Assembly: GCA_965279295.1 (NCBI GenBank)
Contig: CBDIHQ010000014.1
Source of the DNA: Aquabacter sp965279295
GTDB taxonomy: Bacteria; Pseudomonadota; Alphaproteobacteria; Rhizobiales; Xanthobacteraceae
Strand: one strand, 5' to 3'
DNA length: 64,000 nucleotides
The notes under the pieces are model-generated. The model saw nothing but the letters and a program-made list of their open reading frames with translations, ran no database searches and was not told where the DNA came from. The stretch's first letter is position 1. Every line of letters starts with the position of its first letter. Position numbers and translations under genes: made by a program. Positions 8,418-17,482 of this stretch are shown here, piece after piece.

Positions 8418-9092
8418 ATGGGGCATGGAAACAAGCTGAAAATTCAGCCGGGAGAACGCGTCGTGGCGGTTTCTCCGGAGGACAGGCCGGCCCGCCGCAT
8501 CGGCCGCCCGCCTTTGAACGCAGACCCCCGCGCCGTCATTCTGCGCGAGGCCGCCCGGCAATTCGCCGCGAAAGGCTATGAGGCCAGCTCCCTCAACGAG
8601 GTCGCGGCCGCCATGAATTATTCAAAGGGGGCGATCTACAATTACTTCCGCTCCAAGCAAGAAATCTACGACGCTATCATCATCGCGACTCTCTCCGGGC
8701 TCCATGACGCCAGCCAGGAAGCGGTGCTGCCGGACGACCCGCCGCCCGAACAGCTTCGGCGCTTCATGATCGCCCATGCGCAATATCTCTCTGACAACAC
8801 GGACAGTTTCGTCACCATGCTGGTCGGCTTCTCCGGCATGGCCGATGCAAAGCTGAAGCAGGACGCGATACGCCTGCGCGATGCCCACGAAGGATTGTTG
8901 CGGAAGATCATCGCCGACGGCGTCGCCATCGGAGCGTTCCAGCATGCCGACCCCGCAGTGGTCGGGCGTGCGGTGCTGTCGCTTCTGAGTTGGATGACGC
9001 GCTGGTACAGGCCCGGCGGCACCAAGAGCGCCCAGGACGTCGCCTGCGAATATTACGACCTCATTGCCCAGGGGCTACGGCCGAGGGCGTAG
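8418..9092 (+). CDS. TetR-family transcriptional regulator
   Basis: The 224-residue protein has an N-terminal helix-turn-helix (ILREAARQFAAKGYEASSL then MNYSKGAIYNYFRSKQEIY) preceded by an AT-hook-like RRIGRPPL. The C-terminal half is the variable ligand-binding domain. The ATG at 8418 sits 7 bases after AAGGTG; the ATG at 8412 is too close to it. Given the divergent gcdH gene and the shared palindrome, it probably represses gcdH and itself, with an acyl-CoA such as glutaryl-CoA as possible inducer. The ligand cannot be read from sequence. Confidence 0.88.
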   Translation: MGHGNKLKIQPGERVVAVSPEDRPARRIGRPPLNADPRAVILREAARQFAAKGYEASSLNEVAAAMNYSKGAIYNYFRSKQEIYDAIIIATLSGLHDASQEAVLPDDPPPEQLRRFMIAHAQYLSDNTDSFVTMLVGFSGMADAKLKQDAIRLRDAHEGLLRKIIADGVAIGAFQHADPAVVGRAVLSLLSWMTRWYRPGGTKSAQDVACEYYDLIAQGLRPRA

Positions 9093-9186
9093 TCACCTGT
9101 CAGGACACGATATTCTGTGGTGATCGCAAGTGAGCCATCCGTTATAGACCTGCCCGGATCGCCGCGAACACCATGCCGAGGACACC

Positions 9187-9939
9187 ATGCCGACCTTTTC
9201 CTCCGATGGACTGGAACTTGCCTATGTGGAAGAGGGCACTGGCGATCCGGTCCTGCTGATCCATGGCTTCGGTTCCACCAAGGAGGTCAACTGGGTCAAC
9301 ACCTCCTGGTTCAAGACGCTCACCGGTGCGGGACGCCGCGCCATCGCCTTCGACCATCGCGGCCATGGCGCCTCGGTGAAACTTTATGAGCCGAACCAAT
9401 ACGATACCCGCCTCATGGCCAAGGATGCACTGCGCCTGCTGGAGCATCTTGGTCTCGCGCGAGCGGATGTCGTCGGCTATTCCATGGGCGCCCGCGTCAC
9501 GGCGCAGATGGCGCTGCTCTATCCCGAAGCCGTGCGATCCCTGGTAATGGGTGGGCTCGGCATCCATCTGGTGGATGGCGGCGGGCTCCCGCAATCTATC
9601 GCGGAAGCTCTGGAAGCACCGAGCCTTGATGATGTTACAGACCCCATGGGGCGCATGTTCCGGGCGTTCGGCGATGCCAACAAGGCGGACCTGAAAGCGC
9701 TGGCGGCTTGCATTCGTGGGTCTCGCCAAAGCGTTAGCCGCGAGGAGGTGGCACAGATCCGCCAGCCGGCGCTGGTGGCGGTCGGCACGCGGGATGCCAT
9801 CGCCGGCTCCGCTCAGGAGCTTGCCGCCTTGCTGCCCCATGGCGCGGCGCTCGATATTCCCGGCCGCGACCATAACCCCGCAGTGGGTGACAAGGTGTTC
9901 AAGCAGGGCGTTCTGGATTTCCTATCCCGCAGACCCTGA
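9187..9939 (+). CDS. Alpha/beta hydrolase
   Basis: This is a 250-residue alpha/beta hydrolase fold protein with the oxyanion segment LLIHGFGSTKEVNW, the nucleophile elbow GYSMGA (Ser near residue 100), an Asp-containing strand (VGTRDAIAG) and a late His (GRDHNPAVG). These form a Ser-Asp-His triad. GAGGA precedes the ATG by 4 bases. It has no signal peptide and stands between the tetR gene and cysE without a clear operon partner. The natural substrate is unknown; esterase or C-C hydrolase activity is possible. Confidence 0.85.
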   Translation: MPTFSSDGLELAYVEEGTGDPVLLIHGFGSTKEVNWVNTSWFKTLTGAGRRAIAFDHRGHGASVKLYEPNQYDTRLMAKDALRLLEHLGLARADVVGYSMGARVTAQMALLYPEAVRSLVMGGLGIHLVDGGGLPQSIAEALEAPSLDDVTDPMGRMFRAFGDANKADLKALAACIRGSRQSVSREEVAQIRQPALVAVGTRDAIAGSAQELAALLPHGAALDIPGRDHNPAVGDKVFKQGVLDFLSRRP

Positions 9940-10022
9940 AGGTCGGTTATGCATCGGCGGGGTGCGCCGCTGCCGTCCCGTGTGCTAGAACGGTCGCGAA
10001 AATGATCCATTGGGAGGCAGGA

Positions 10023-10883
10023 ATGCCGCAACCCCTGTTCCAGACGCCTGTCACCAAGGCAACCAGTGAGCGTTGGCACGACGTGGTCGACCCGGTGTGG
10101 GCGCGCCTTAGAAATGAGGCCGACGAAGCCTCCGAGAAGGAGCCGCTGCTGGCCGGCTTCTTCATTGGCGCCATCCTTGGCCATGACAGCCTGGAGGCTG
10201 TCATCGGCGCGCGCATCGCCGCGCGGCTCGACCACGCCGAGCTGCCGGGCTCCATTATCCGCGCCACCTATCATGAGGCGGTTGCGGGAGATCGCTCCAT
10301 TTCCCAGGCGCTGCGTGCCGACATCATGGCGGTACTGGACCGTGACCCCGCGGCCACGCGCGCGCTTGAGCCGGTGCTCTACTTCAAGGGCTTCCACGCG
10401 CTCCAGACCCACCGTCTCGCCCATTGGCTGTGGATGCAGGGGAAAAAGGACTTCGCCCTCTACCTCCAGAGCCGCGCCTCCTCGGTGTTCGCTGTGGACA
10501 TCCACCCGGCGGTCCCCGTGGGCCGTGGGTTGTTCCTCGATCATGCCACCAGCATCGTCATCGGTGCGACTGCGGTGATCGAGGACGATGTATCGATCCT
10601 TCAGGGCGTGACCTTGGGCGGCACCGGCAAGGAAACCGGAGACCGCCACCCGAAAATTCGCCGTGGCGTTCTGATCGGCGCCGGCGCGAAAATTCTGGGC
10701 AACATCGAAGTCGGCCATTGCGCCCGCATCGCGGCTGGCTCAGTGGTGCTGAAGCCGGTGCCGCACAACACCACGGTCGCGGGCATCCCCGCAAAGGTGG
10801 TGGGGGAGGCTGGGTGCGCCGAGCCGGCGCGCGCCATGGACCAGATGTTCGACGATCACATCTTCGCCGGAGCGGACATCTGA
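10023..10883 (+). CDS. cysE: Serine O-acetyltransferase
   Basis: CysE transfers acetyl from acetyl-CoA to L-serine, making O-acetylserine for cysteine synthesis. The 286-residue product has the helical N-terminal domain (WHDVVDPVWARLRNEA; CHDSLEAVI-like region as GHDSLEAVIG) and a hexapeptide-repeat left-handed helix with DHATSIVIG, LGGTGKETGDRHPKI and VVLKPVPHNTTVAG, which hold the active-site His residues. The ATG at 10023 is preferred: GGGAGG stands 5 bases upstream, whereas the ATG at 10002 has none. Its product feeds the same pathway as the cys genes at 21.8-29.1 kb. It is followed by the DUF3126 gene, a usual Rhizobiales neighbour. Confidence 0.95.
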   Translation: MPQPLFQTPVTKATSERWHDVVDPVWARLRNEADEASEKEPLLAGFFIGAILGHDSLEAVIGARIAARLDHAELPGSIIRATYHEAVAGDRSISQALRADIMAVLDRDPAATRALEPVLYFKGFHALQTHRLAHWLWMQGKKDFALYLQSRASSVFAVDIHPAVPVGRGLFLDHATSIVIGATAVIEDDVSILQGVTLGGTGKETGDRHPKIRRGVLIGAGAKILGNIEVGHCARIAAGSVVLKPVPHNTTVAGIPAKVVGEAGCAEPARAMDQMFDDHIFAGADI

Positions 10884-10940
10884 GCCGCCCGCACAACGTG
10901 GCCGCCGCGGTGGCCATTCGTACCCCTGGAGGACTGACGT

Positions 10941-11150
10941 TTGGAAAAGACCGAGCTGGAGCGCGTTCAGCGCTATCTTCGCACCTTGTTCGGCAACCCG
11001 CAGATCAAGGTGACGGCGCAGGCGAAGAAGAAGGATTCCGCCGAGGTCTATCTCGGGGATGAATTCATCGGCGTCCTCTACAAGGACGACGAGGATGGCG
11101 ATCTCTCCTATAATTTCCAGATGGCCATTCTCGACGCCGATCTCGACTGA
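10941..11150 (+). CDS. DUF3126 family protein
   Basis: A 69-residue cytoplasmic protein of the conserved alphaproteobacterial family DUF3126 (LERVQRYLRTLFGNPQIKV, then KKDSAEVYLGDEFIGVLYKD and SYNFQMAILDADL). It begins with TTG, with GGAGG 8 bases upstream. The function is unknown. It sits 57 bp after cysE and before a strong terminator, so the two are likely co-transcribed. The acidic C-terminal half (EFIGVLYKDDEDGD) is the most conserved part in my recollection of the family. Confidence 0.88.
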   Translation: MEKTELERVQRYLRTLFGNPQIKVTAQAKKKDSAEVYLGDEFIGVLYKDDEDGDLSYNFQMAILDADLD

Positions 11151-11152
11151 GC

Positions 11153-11186
11153 AAAGGGTTCCCCGGCGTTGCCGGGGAACCCTTTT
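11153..11186 (+). terminator. Intrinsic terminator after cysE-DUF3126
   Basis: A perfect 15-bp stem with a 3-base loop (GTT) starts 2 bp after the DUF3126 stop and ends in TTTT. It is one of the strongest hairpins in the window and should end the cysE unit. Confidence 0.85.
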
Positions 11187-11256
11187 CGGGCGCGGATGTC
11201 TTCCCTCCTGCCCCCGCCGGGGATAGACCGGGCTTATTGAAGACCCGAGGTTTCCC

Positions 11257-12033
11257 GTGCCCTTCCTTAGCTTCTCCGGAGAGAGGTTCCGCATCGCTTT
11301 AGACGGTACGGAAACCGCGCCACCGCTGGTTCTCGCGCATTCACTGGGCACTTCCCTTGAAATGTGGGACAGCATCGTTCCCCGCCTCGCAGCCCGCTTC
11401 CGGGTGATCCGCTACGACGCGCGCGGCCATGGGCAAAGCGCCGCGCCGGATGCGGTTTATTCCATGGGCGATCTCGGCCGCGATCTCCTGAACATTCTCG
11501 ACGCACTGAACATTCCCCGGGTCGATCTGTGTGGGCTTTCCCTCGGCGGCATGGTGGGGCAATGGATGGCGCTCAACGCGCCTGGCCGTTTGAAGCGGGT
11601 GGTGCTCGCCAACACCACCGCCCATGCCGGCCCGCCGCGCCTGTGGGAGGGGCGGATCAAGCATATCCGCGCCGCCGGCACGGCTTCGGTGGCCGATGCG
11701 GTGGTCGCAAGCTGGTTCACGCCCGAGTTTCTCGCCGCCCAGCCGGCCAAGGTTTCGCCGGTGCGGCAGATGATCGTGGACACGCCGGCGGGCGGCTACA
11801 TGGGCACCAGTTGCGCCATGCGGGACATGGATTTCCGCGAGGCGTTGAAGCAGGTATCTGTGCCGGCCATGGTGATTATCGGTGCCAGGGACCGTTCCAC
11901 ACCGGACTCCTGTGGGGACCTGATCGCCGCCCACCTTCCCGGCGCACGCCGCGAGGTCCTGGACTGCGCGCACATGTCCTCCATCGAGATGCCTGAGGCC
12001 TTCGCGGGACTGGTTGAAGGGTTTCTGACGTAA
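11257..12033 (+). CDS. pcaD: 3-oxoadipate enol-lactonase-like alpha/beta hydrolase
   Basis: The 258-residue protein matches PcaD, which hydrolyses 3-oxoadipate enol-lactone in the protocatechuate branch of the beta-ketoadipate pathway. It shows VLAHSLGTSLEMWDSIVP, RVIRYDARGHGQS, the nucleophile elbow CGLSLGGMVGQW and a final His in DCAHMSSIEMPEAF. The start is GTG at 11257 with GAGG 6 bases upstream. No other pca gene is adjacent, so the assignment is by sequence only and a related hydrolase with another substrate is possible. Confidence 0.75.
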   Translation: MPFLSFSGERFRIALDGTETAPPLVLAHSLGTSLEMWDSIVPRLAARFRVIRYDARGHGQSAAPDAVYSMGDLGRDLLNILDALNIPRVDLCGLSLGGMVGQWMALNAPGRLKRVVLANTTAHAGPPRLWEGRIKHIRAAGTASVADAVVASWFTPEFLAAQPAKVSPVRQMIVDTPAGGYMGTSCAMRDMDFREALKQVSVPAMVIIGARDRSTPDSCGDLIAAHLPGARREVLDCAHMSSIEMPEAFAGLVEGFLT

Positions 12034-12113
12034 GTGGTGTGCGCTTAAGGCGACACCGCAATGACACCGAATGGTGTTTACTGAAGCCGGCTTGATGCGA
12101 GCGGGGATGGATC

Positions 12114-13178
12114 ATGGCGGGCGACACCAGCAGGACCGGCGGCGACCACGACCATGCCGGGGGCGGGCACTCCGGCCATGACCATTCTGGCCACGGTGAT
12201 GAGCACGCCGGCCATAAGCACGCCGCTCACGACCCGGCAGCGCACAAGGGGCATTCTCACGGCCATGGGGGGCATTCTCACGCCGGCCATGACCACGCGC
12301 ACGCCTTGCCGAAATCGCTGCGCGCCTTCGCGATCGGCGCCTCGGTCAATTTCGGCTTCGTCATCATCGAGGCGGTGTTCGGCTTTTTCTCCGGTTCGCT
12401 CTCGCTGCTCGCCGACGCCGGTCACAATCTCTCCGACGTGCTCGGCCTGCTGCTGGCCTGGGCGGCCGCCTGGCTCTCGAGCCGGCCGCCCACCGCGAAG
12501 CGCACGTTCGGCTTCGGTCGCTCCTCAATCCTCGCCGCGCTGGCGAATGCCATCATCCTTCTGCTCGGAACCGGCGGCATCATCGTCGAGTCCATTTCGC
12601 GGCTGTCCGATCCGCGTCCCGTGGACACTGGCATCGTGATGGTGGTGGCGCTCATCGGCATCGGCGTGAATTTCGGCACGGCGCTGCTGTTCATGGCGGA
12701 CCGCAAAAGCGACCTCAACGTACGCGGCGCCTTCGTTCATCTCATCGCCGATGCGGCGATCTCGCTCGGCGTCGTGATCGCCGCCGGCGTCATTGCCCTG
12801 ACCGGGTGGCTATGGCTCGACCCCGTGGTCAGCCTTGCGATCTCGGTCGCCATTATCCTCGGCACCTGGGGCCTGTTCCGCGACAGTGTCGACATGGCCA
12901 TGGACGCGGTGCCGGCCGGTATCGACCGGGCCGAGGTGGAGGCTTATCTCGGAAAGCAGCCGGGCGTGACCGAGGTGCACGATCTGCACATCTGGTCGCT
13001 TTCCACCACGGAGAACGCTCTGACCGCTCATCTCGTGCGTCCCGGCGCGGCGTTGGACGATGCGTTCCTGGCTGACACCTGCGCCGGCCTGAAGGCGAAG
13101 TTCCAGATCGGCCATGCCGCGATCCAGGTGGAAGCCGGAGACCTCCCCTGCGCCCTCGCACCCGCGCACGTCGTGTGA
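12114..13178 (+). CDS. CDF-family cation efflux protein with His-rich N-terminus
   Basis: This 354-residue inner-membrane exporter of the cation diffusion facilitator family (CzcD/ZitB-like) probably expels Zn(II) or related metals by proton antiport. The first 65 residues form a His/Gly/Asp-rich metal-binding tail with many HxH units. Six membrane segments follow, with metal-site motifs LLADAGHNLSD in helix 2 and HLIADAAIS in helix 5. The C-terminal cytoplasmic domain contains VTEVHDLHIWSLS. The ATG at 12114 follows a weak Shine-Dalgarno (GGGGATGGATC). No metal regulator is adjacent. Confidence 0.92.
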   Translation: MAGDTSRTGGDHDHAGGGHSGHDHSGHGDEHAGHKHAAHDPAAHKGHSHGHGGHSHAGHDHAHALPKSLRAFAIGASVNFGFVIIEAVFGFFSGSLSLLADAGHNLSDVLGLLLAWAAAWLSSRPPTAKRTFGFGRSSILAALANAIILLLGTGGIIVESISRLSDPRPVDTGIVMVVALIGIGVNFGTALLFMADRKSDLNVRGAFVHLIADAAISLGVVIAAGVIALTGWLWLDPVVSLAISVAIILGTWGLFRDSVDMAMDAVPAGIDRAEVEAYLGKQPGVTEVHDLHIWSLSTTENALTAHLVRPGAALDDAFLADTCAGLKAKFQIGHAAIQVEAGDLPCALAPAHVV

Positions 13179-13191
13179 CGGCTTGAGCGCG

Positions 13192-13284
13192 GTTGTCCCG
13201 GACAAGTGAGAGCGAAGCTCGAACGCAGATCCGGGACCCAGCGCAAGATTTCCGCGAAGCGGGCAATCGCTTGTCCGGGACAAC
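13192..13284. repeat. Intergenic palindromic element
   Basis: Perfect 15-bp arms (GTTGTCCCGGACAAG and its complement) bound a 93-bp element between the cation exporter and fdsD, which are convergent. Inside is GATCCGGGACCC. The arms resemble repetitive palindromes that I recall from Rhizobiales intergenic regions. It could also work as a bidirectional terminator-like structure, though it has no T-run. Confidence 0.65.
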
Positions 13285-13297
13285 ACGCATAGACGGC

Positions 13298-13531
13298 TTA
13301 CGCGGCTTTGACTGGCTTGAGACCTTCCAAGGCTTCCCTGGCGATCGGGCTCAGGCCCTCGCCGCCATGATCGATGTGCTCGGCGATCTTGCTGCGCATG
13401 CGCGGATCCCAGAACTTCTCGATGTGCACGCGGGTGCCTTCCACCGCCGCGGCGTGGGGCTGGCTGGCGAAGAAGGTGGCGATCTGGTTCGCCATATAAA
13501 CGAGGCGGTCGTTGGTGGTTTTATGCGACAT
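13298..13531 (-). CDS. fdsD: Formate dehydrogenase subunit delta
   Basis: The 77-residue product (MSHKTTNDRLVYMANQIATF, then AAAVEGTRVHIEKFWDPRMR and AREALEGLKPVKAA) is FdsD, the small subunit or maturation factor of the NAD-dependent molybdenum formate dehydrogenase. A longer open frame exists, but the ATG at 13531 gives the family's normal N-terminus and overlaps the fdhD stop by 11 bases, as in a coupled pair. It is last in the fds operon and cytoplasmic. Confidence 0.92.
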   Translation of the reverse strand: MSHKTTNDRLVYMANQIATFFASQPHAAAVEGTRVHIEKFWDPRMRSKIAEHIDHGGEGLSPIAREALEGLKPVKAA

Positions 13532-14372
13532 GTGCCTGCCGTGAGGATGGGCTGGACGCAATGCGCCCGGGATGGGTGAAGACTTCAAAACCGTCGCTGC
13601 GCACGATGGCAGCCAGGGTCATGCCGGAGGCATGGGCCGTGCGGATGGCAAGGGAGGTCGGGGCAGAGACGGCGGCGATCACGCCTACCCCCAGCACCGC
13701 CGCCTTCTGCACCATTTCGATGGAGACCCGGCTGGTGAGCAGCAGCAATCCGCGATCCGGTTGGGTATCGAGCGCCGCCACCTTGCCCACCAGCTTGTCG
13801 AGGGCATTATGGCGCCCCACGTCCTCGCACACCGCCAGCAGGCCACGTCCGGGCTCATAATAGCCAGCCGCGTGTACAGCACGGGTCTCATGGTTGAGCG
13901 CCTGCGCGGGGCCGAGCAGGGCCATGGCTTCCAGTAGGGCGCTTGAGGTAAAAACAGCGTCGGAGATAACCTGCGCGGCGGGGCGGATCGCTTCCGAAAG
14001 GCTCTCGACGCCGCAAAGTCCGCAGCCGGTGGGACCGGCGAGATGTCGCCGTCGCGCGGAAAGCACCGCCATCTTCTCCGGCGCAATCCACATGCGCGCC
14101 TCGATGCCGTCCTCCACCGCGATCACGTCCAAGCTGAGGATCTCGTTGGGCGCGGCGATGATACCTTCAGTCAGGGAGAAGCCCAGGGCGAAGGCGGCAA
14201 TATCGAGCGGGGTCGCCATCATCACCGCATGGGTCGTGCCGTTATAGGTGAGCGCTACCGGCGTCTCCTCTGGCACCGCGCGCTCCCCTTCGCTCGCCAC
14301 GCCATCGCGCCAGGCACGGCGGGTGATCCGGCGAACCGGATCCGGGAAGTCGGGGATGAGGTCATCAGACAT
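13521..14372 (-). CDS. fdhD: Formate dehydrogenase accessory sulfurtransferase
   Basis: FdhD passes sulfur to the molybdenum cofactor of formate dehydrogenase, which is needed for activity. The 283-residue protein has ETPVALTYNGTTHAVMMATP, the Cys loop TGCGLCGVES (C-x2-C) near residue 125, CEDVGRHNALDKLVG and SIEMVQKAAVLGVGV. The ATG at 14372 is chosen; a GTG three codons upstream is in frame, and neither has a strong ribosome site. It stands between fdsA, from which it is separated by a repeat-containing gap, and fdsD, which it overlaps. Confidence 0.93.
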   Translation of the reverse strand: MSDDLIPDFPDPVRRITRRAWRDGVASEGERAVPEETPVALTYNGTTHAVMMATPLDIAAFALGFSLTEGIIAAPNEILSLDVIAVEDGIEARMWIAPEKMAVLSARRRHLAGPTGCGLCGVESLSEAIRPAAQVISDAVFTSSALLEAMALLGPAQALNHETRAVHAAGYYEPGRGLLAVCEDVGRHNALDKLVGKVAALDTQPDRGLLLLTSRVSIEMVQKAAVLGVGVIAAVSAPTSLAIRTAHASGMTLAAIVRSDGFEVFTHPGRIASSPSSRQAHVA

Positions 14373-14465
14373 GGGGGGCACCGGGTTCAGGCGATGCCTT
14401 GAAGGTCGTCTTGAATGCGAGCAAGTTCAAGCGGCGGCTGGTTATCCGCGCCTTCTCCGTTTGCA

Positions 14466-14586
14466 CCCTCTCCCGCTTTCGGGGGAGGGCAGGGAGGGGG
14501 CATCGGCTGGGTGCGGGACCTGCTGCACCGCTCGATACCGTCCGCACTTTCCCCCTCCCCAGCCCTCCCCCGCAAGCGGGAGAGGG
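14466..14586. repeat. Long G/C-tract inverted repeat between fdsA and fdhD
   Basis: The 254-bp gap between fdsA and fdhD holds a palindromic element. CCCTCTCCCGCTTTCGGGGG opens it at 14466, and its imperfect complement ends it at 14586, about 50 bp apart at the centre. Such C-rich and G-rich mirror elements are common intergenic repeats in alphaproteobacteria. In this position the structure could reduce read-through, so less fdhD-fdsD is made than fdsGBA. No coding capacity is seen in the gap. Confidence 0.65.
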
Positions 14587-14635
14587 GGCTTGGTGGTGCA
14601 GGTGGAGGGAGGGCTGCCGGTTCACAATAGCCCGC

Positions 14636-17473
14636 TCACTCCGCCGCTTCGGCGATGCGGCGGCTTTCGCGGGAGAGCTTCTCATACTCTTCCTGCCAGG
14701 CGGACGGCCCGTTGGACGGCGCGACCTGCACGGCAGTGACCTTGTATTCCGGGCAGTTGGTGGCCCAGTCGGAGAAGTCGGTCGTTACCACGTTCGCCTG
14801 CGTCACAGGATGGTGGAAGGTGGTGTAGACCACGCCGGTGGGCATGCGCTCGCTGATGACCGCGCGCAGGGATGTGGAGCCTGCGCGGCTCTCCAGCCGC
14901 ACGAAGTCGCCATCGCGAATACCGCGGTTCTCGGCATCGTGGGGATGGATCTCCAGCACGTCCTCGGGATGCCAGGCCACATTGTCGGTGCGCCGCGTCT
15001 GGGCGCCGACATTGTACTGGCTGAGAATGCGTCCTGTGGTGAGCAGCAGCGGGAAGCGCGGGCCGGTGCGCTCGTCTGTCGGCACGTACTCGGTGAGGAT
15101 AAACTTGCCCTTGCCGCGTACGAAGCCGCCGATGTGCATGATGGGCGTGCCTTCCGGCGCCTTCTCATTGCACGGCCACTGCACCGAGCCCATCTCGTCC
15201 AGTTTCTTGTAGGAGACGCCCGTGAAGGTGGGCGTCAGCATGGCGATCTCGTCCATGATCTCGCTGGGGTGCGCATACGGCATGTCGTAGCCGAGCGCCT
15301 TGGAGAGCATGACGGTGACTTCCCAGTCGGCATAGCCGTTCTTGGGCGCCATCACCTTGCGCACGCGCTGGATGCGCCGCTCGGCATTGGTGAAGGTGCC
15401 GTCCTTCTCGAGGAAGGAGCAGCCGGGCAGGAAGACGTGGGCGTAGTTGGCGGTCTCGTTCAGGAACAAGTCCTGCACGACTAGGCATTCCAGGGCGCCG
15501 AGACCGGCGGAGACATGGCGCGTGTCTGGGTCGGACTGGAGAATGTCCTCGCCCTGCACGTACATGCCCTTGAAGGTGCCATCCACGGCCGCATCGAACA
15601 TATTGGGAATGCGCAGGCCCGGCTCGGCATCCAGCTTCACGCCCCACAGGCCCTCGAACAGCGCACGGGTGTCGCCGTCCGAGACGTGGCGATAGCCGGA
15701 GAGCTCGTGCGGGAACGAGCCCATATCGCAGGCGCCCTGCACATTGTTCTGTCCGCGCAGCGGGTTCACGCCCACGCCGTTGCGGCCGACATTGCCGGTG
15801 GCCATGGCGAGGTTGGCGATGGCCATGACCGTGGTCGAGCCCTGGGAATGCTCGGTGACGCCGAGGCCGTAATAGATCGCCCCGTTGCCGCCGGTGGCAT
15901 AGAGGCGGGCGGCCGCGCGTACCAGCTTGGGGTCGACGCCGGTGTAACGCTGCACCGCCTCGGGGCTGTGGCGCTCCTCGGCCACGAATGCGGCCCATTC
16001 CTGGAACTCGGCCCAGTCGCAGCGCTCGCGCACGAAGGTCTCGTCGACGAGGCCCTCGGTCACGATCACATGCGCCAGCGCGGTGACGATCGCCACGTTG
16101 GTGCCGGGCCGCAGCGGCAGATGGTAGGACGCCTCAACATGGGGCGTGCGCACCAGGTCGATCTTGCGCGGATCGACGACGATGAGCTTGGCGCCCTCGC
16201 GCAGGCGCTTCTTCATGCGCGAGCCGAACACCGGGTGCCCGTCGGTCGGGTTGGCGCCGATGACGAGGATGACGTCGCTCTCTTCGACGCTGTCGAAATC
16301 CTGCGTGCCCGCCGAGGTGCCATAGGTCTGGGACAGGCCGTAGCCGGTGGGCGAATGGCAGACGCGGGCGCAGGTATCGACATTGTTGTTGCCGAAGGCG
16401 CCGCGGATCAGCTTCTGGACGAGATAGGTTTCCTCGTTGGTGCAGCGCGAGGAGGTGATGCCGCCCACCGCCAGCCGGCCGTACTTGGCCTGGATGCGCT
16501 TGAACTCGGAGGCGGCGTATCCGATCGCCTCCTCATAGCTCACTTCCTTCCAGGGCTGGTCTATGGAGGAGCGGATCATCGGCTTCAGGATGCGGTCCTT
16601 GTGGGTCGCATAGCCGTAGGCGAAGCGGCCCTTCACGCAGGAATGGCCCCGGTTCGCCTTGCCATTCTTGTAAGGCACCATGCGCACCAGTTCGTCGCCG
16701 CGCATCTCGGCCTTGAAGGTGCAGCCGACGCCACAATAGGCGCAGGTGGTGACAAGCGAATGCTCCGGCGTGCCGATGTCGAACATCGCCTTCTCGTTCA
16801 GCGTCGCGGTGGGGCAAGCCTGCACGCAGGCGCCGCAGGAGACGCATTCCGAATTGAGGAAGGTTTCGCTCATGCCCGGCGAGACGCGCGAGCCGAAGCC
16901 GCGGCCGGAAATGGTCAGCGCAAACGTGCCCTGCACCTCTTCGCAGGCTCGGACGCAGCGATTGCAGACGATGCACTTCGACTGCTCATAGGTGAAATAG
17001 GGGTTGGATTCGTCCTTGCCCAGCTTGGTGTGGTTCTCGCCCTCATAGCCGTAGCGCACCTCGCGCAGGCCGACGACGCCGGCCATGTCCTGAAGCTCGC
17101 AATCGCCGTTGGCGGAGCAGGTCAGGCAGTCCAGCGGATGGTCGGAGATGTAGAGTTCCATCACGCCCTTGCGGATGGTCTTCAGCCGCTCGGTCTGGGT
17201 CTTCACCACCATGCCGTCCATGACGGGCGTGGTGCAGGAGGCCGGCGTGCCGTTGCGGCCCTCGATCTCCACCAGGCAGAGCCGGCAGGAGCCGAAAGCA
17301 TCCAGCATGTCGGTGGCGCAGAGCTTGGGGATCTGGTTCCCCGCTTCCATAGCGGCGCGCATGATGGAGGTGCCTTCCGGCACCTGGATCTTCATGCCGT
17401 CGATCACCAGCGAGACGATTTTCTCGGACTTGGAGAGCGGGGTGCCGTAGTCGATTTCGTGAATGAGGGACAT
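14636..17473 (-). CDS. fdsA: NAD-dependent formate dehydrogenase, alpha (molybdenum) subunit
   Basis: FdsA is the catalytic subunit that oxidises formate to CO2 in the cytoplasm. The 945 residues hold, in order: a [2Fe-2S] ferredoxin domain (CATDMLDAFGSCRLCLVE), a His/Cys cluster site (HPLDCLTCSANGDC), two ferredoxin clusters (CIVCNRCVRAC, CVSCGACVQAC), the [4Fe-4S] site of the Mo domain (CAYCGVGC) and the Mo ligand region CARVCHSP. In the last, Cys372 takes the place of selenocysteine and His373 is its usual partner. GGAGACG precedes the ATG. It follows fdsB by 9 bp. The whole length and domain order match the Ralstonia and Rhodobacter enzymes. Confidence 0.96.
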   Translation of the reverse strand: MSLIHEIDYGTPLSKSEKIVSLVIDGMKIQVPEGTSIMRAAMEAGNQIPKLCATDMLDAFGSCRLCLVEIEGRNGTPASCTTPVMDGMVVKTQTERLKTIRKGVMELYISDHPLDCLTCSANGDCELQDMAGVVGLREVRYGYEGENHTKLGKDESNPYFTYEQSKCIVCNRCVRACEEVQGTFALTISGRGFGSRVSPGMSETFLNSECVSCGACVQACPTATLNEKAMFDIGTPEHSLVTTCAYCGVGCTFKAEMRGDELVRMVPYKNGKANRGHSCVKGRFAYGYATHKDRILKPMIRSSIDQPWKEVSYEEAIGYAASEFKRIQAKYGRLAVGGITSSRCTNEETYLVQKLIRGAFGNNNVDTCARVCHSPTGYGLSQTYGTSAGTQDFDSVEESDVILVIGANPTDGHPVFGSRMKKRLREGAKLIVVDPRKIDLVRTPHVEASYHLPLRPGTNVAIVTALAHVIVTEGLVDETFVRERCDWAEFQEWAAFVAEERHSPEAVQRYTGVDPKLVRAAARLYATGGNGAIYYGLGVTEHSQGSTTVMAIANLAMATGNVGRNGVGVNPLRGQNNVQGACDMGSFPHELSGYRHVSDGDTRALFEGLWGVKLDAEPGLRIPNMFDAAVDGTFKGMYVQGEDILQSDPDTRHVSAGLGALECLVVQDLFLNETANYAHVFLPGCSFLEKDGTFTNAERRIQRVRKVMAPKNGYADWEVTVMLSKALGYDMPYAHPSEIMDEIAMLTPTFTGVSYKKLDEMGSVQWPCNEKAPEGTPIMHIGGFVRGKGKFILTEYVPTDERTGPRFPLLLTTGRILSQYNVGAQTRRTDNVAWHPEDVLEIHPHDAENRGIRDGDFVRLESRAGSTSLRAVISERMPTGVVYTTFHHPVTQANVVTTDFSDWATNCPEYKVTAVQVAPSNGPSAWQEEYEKLSRESRRIAEAAE

Positions 17474-17482
17474 GGACGTCTC

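Noticed and set aside
13192..14586. CRISPR array
   Set aside because: The repeats in this region are two different palindromes, not evenly spaced direct repeats with spacers.
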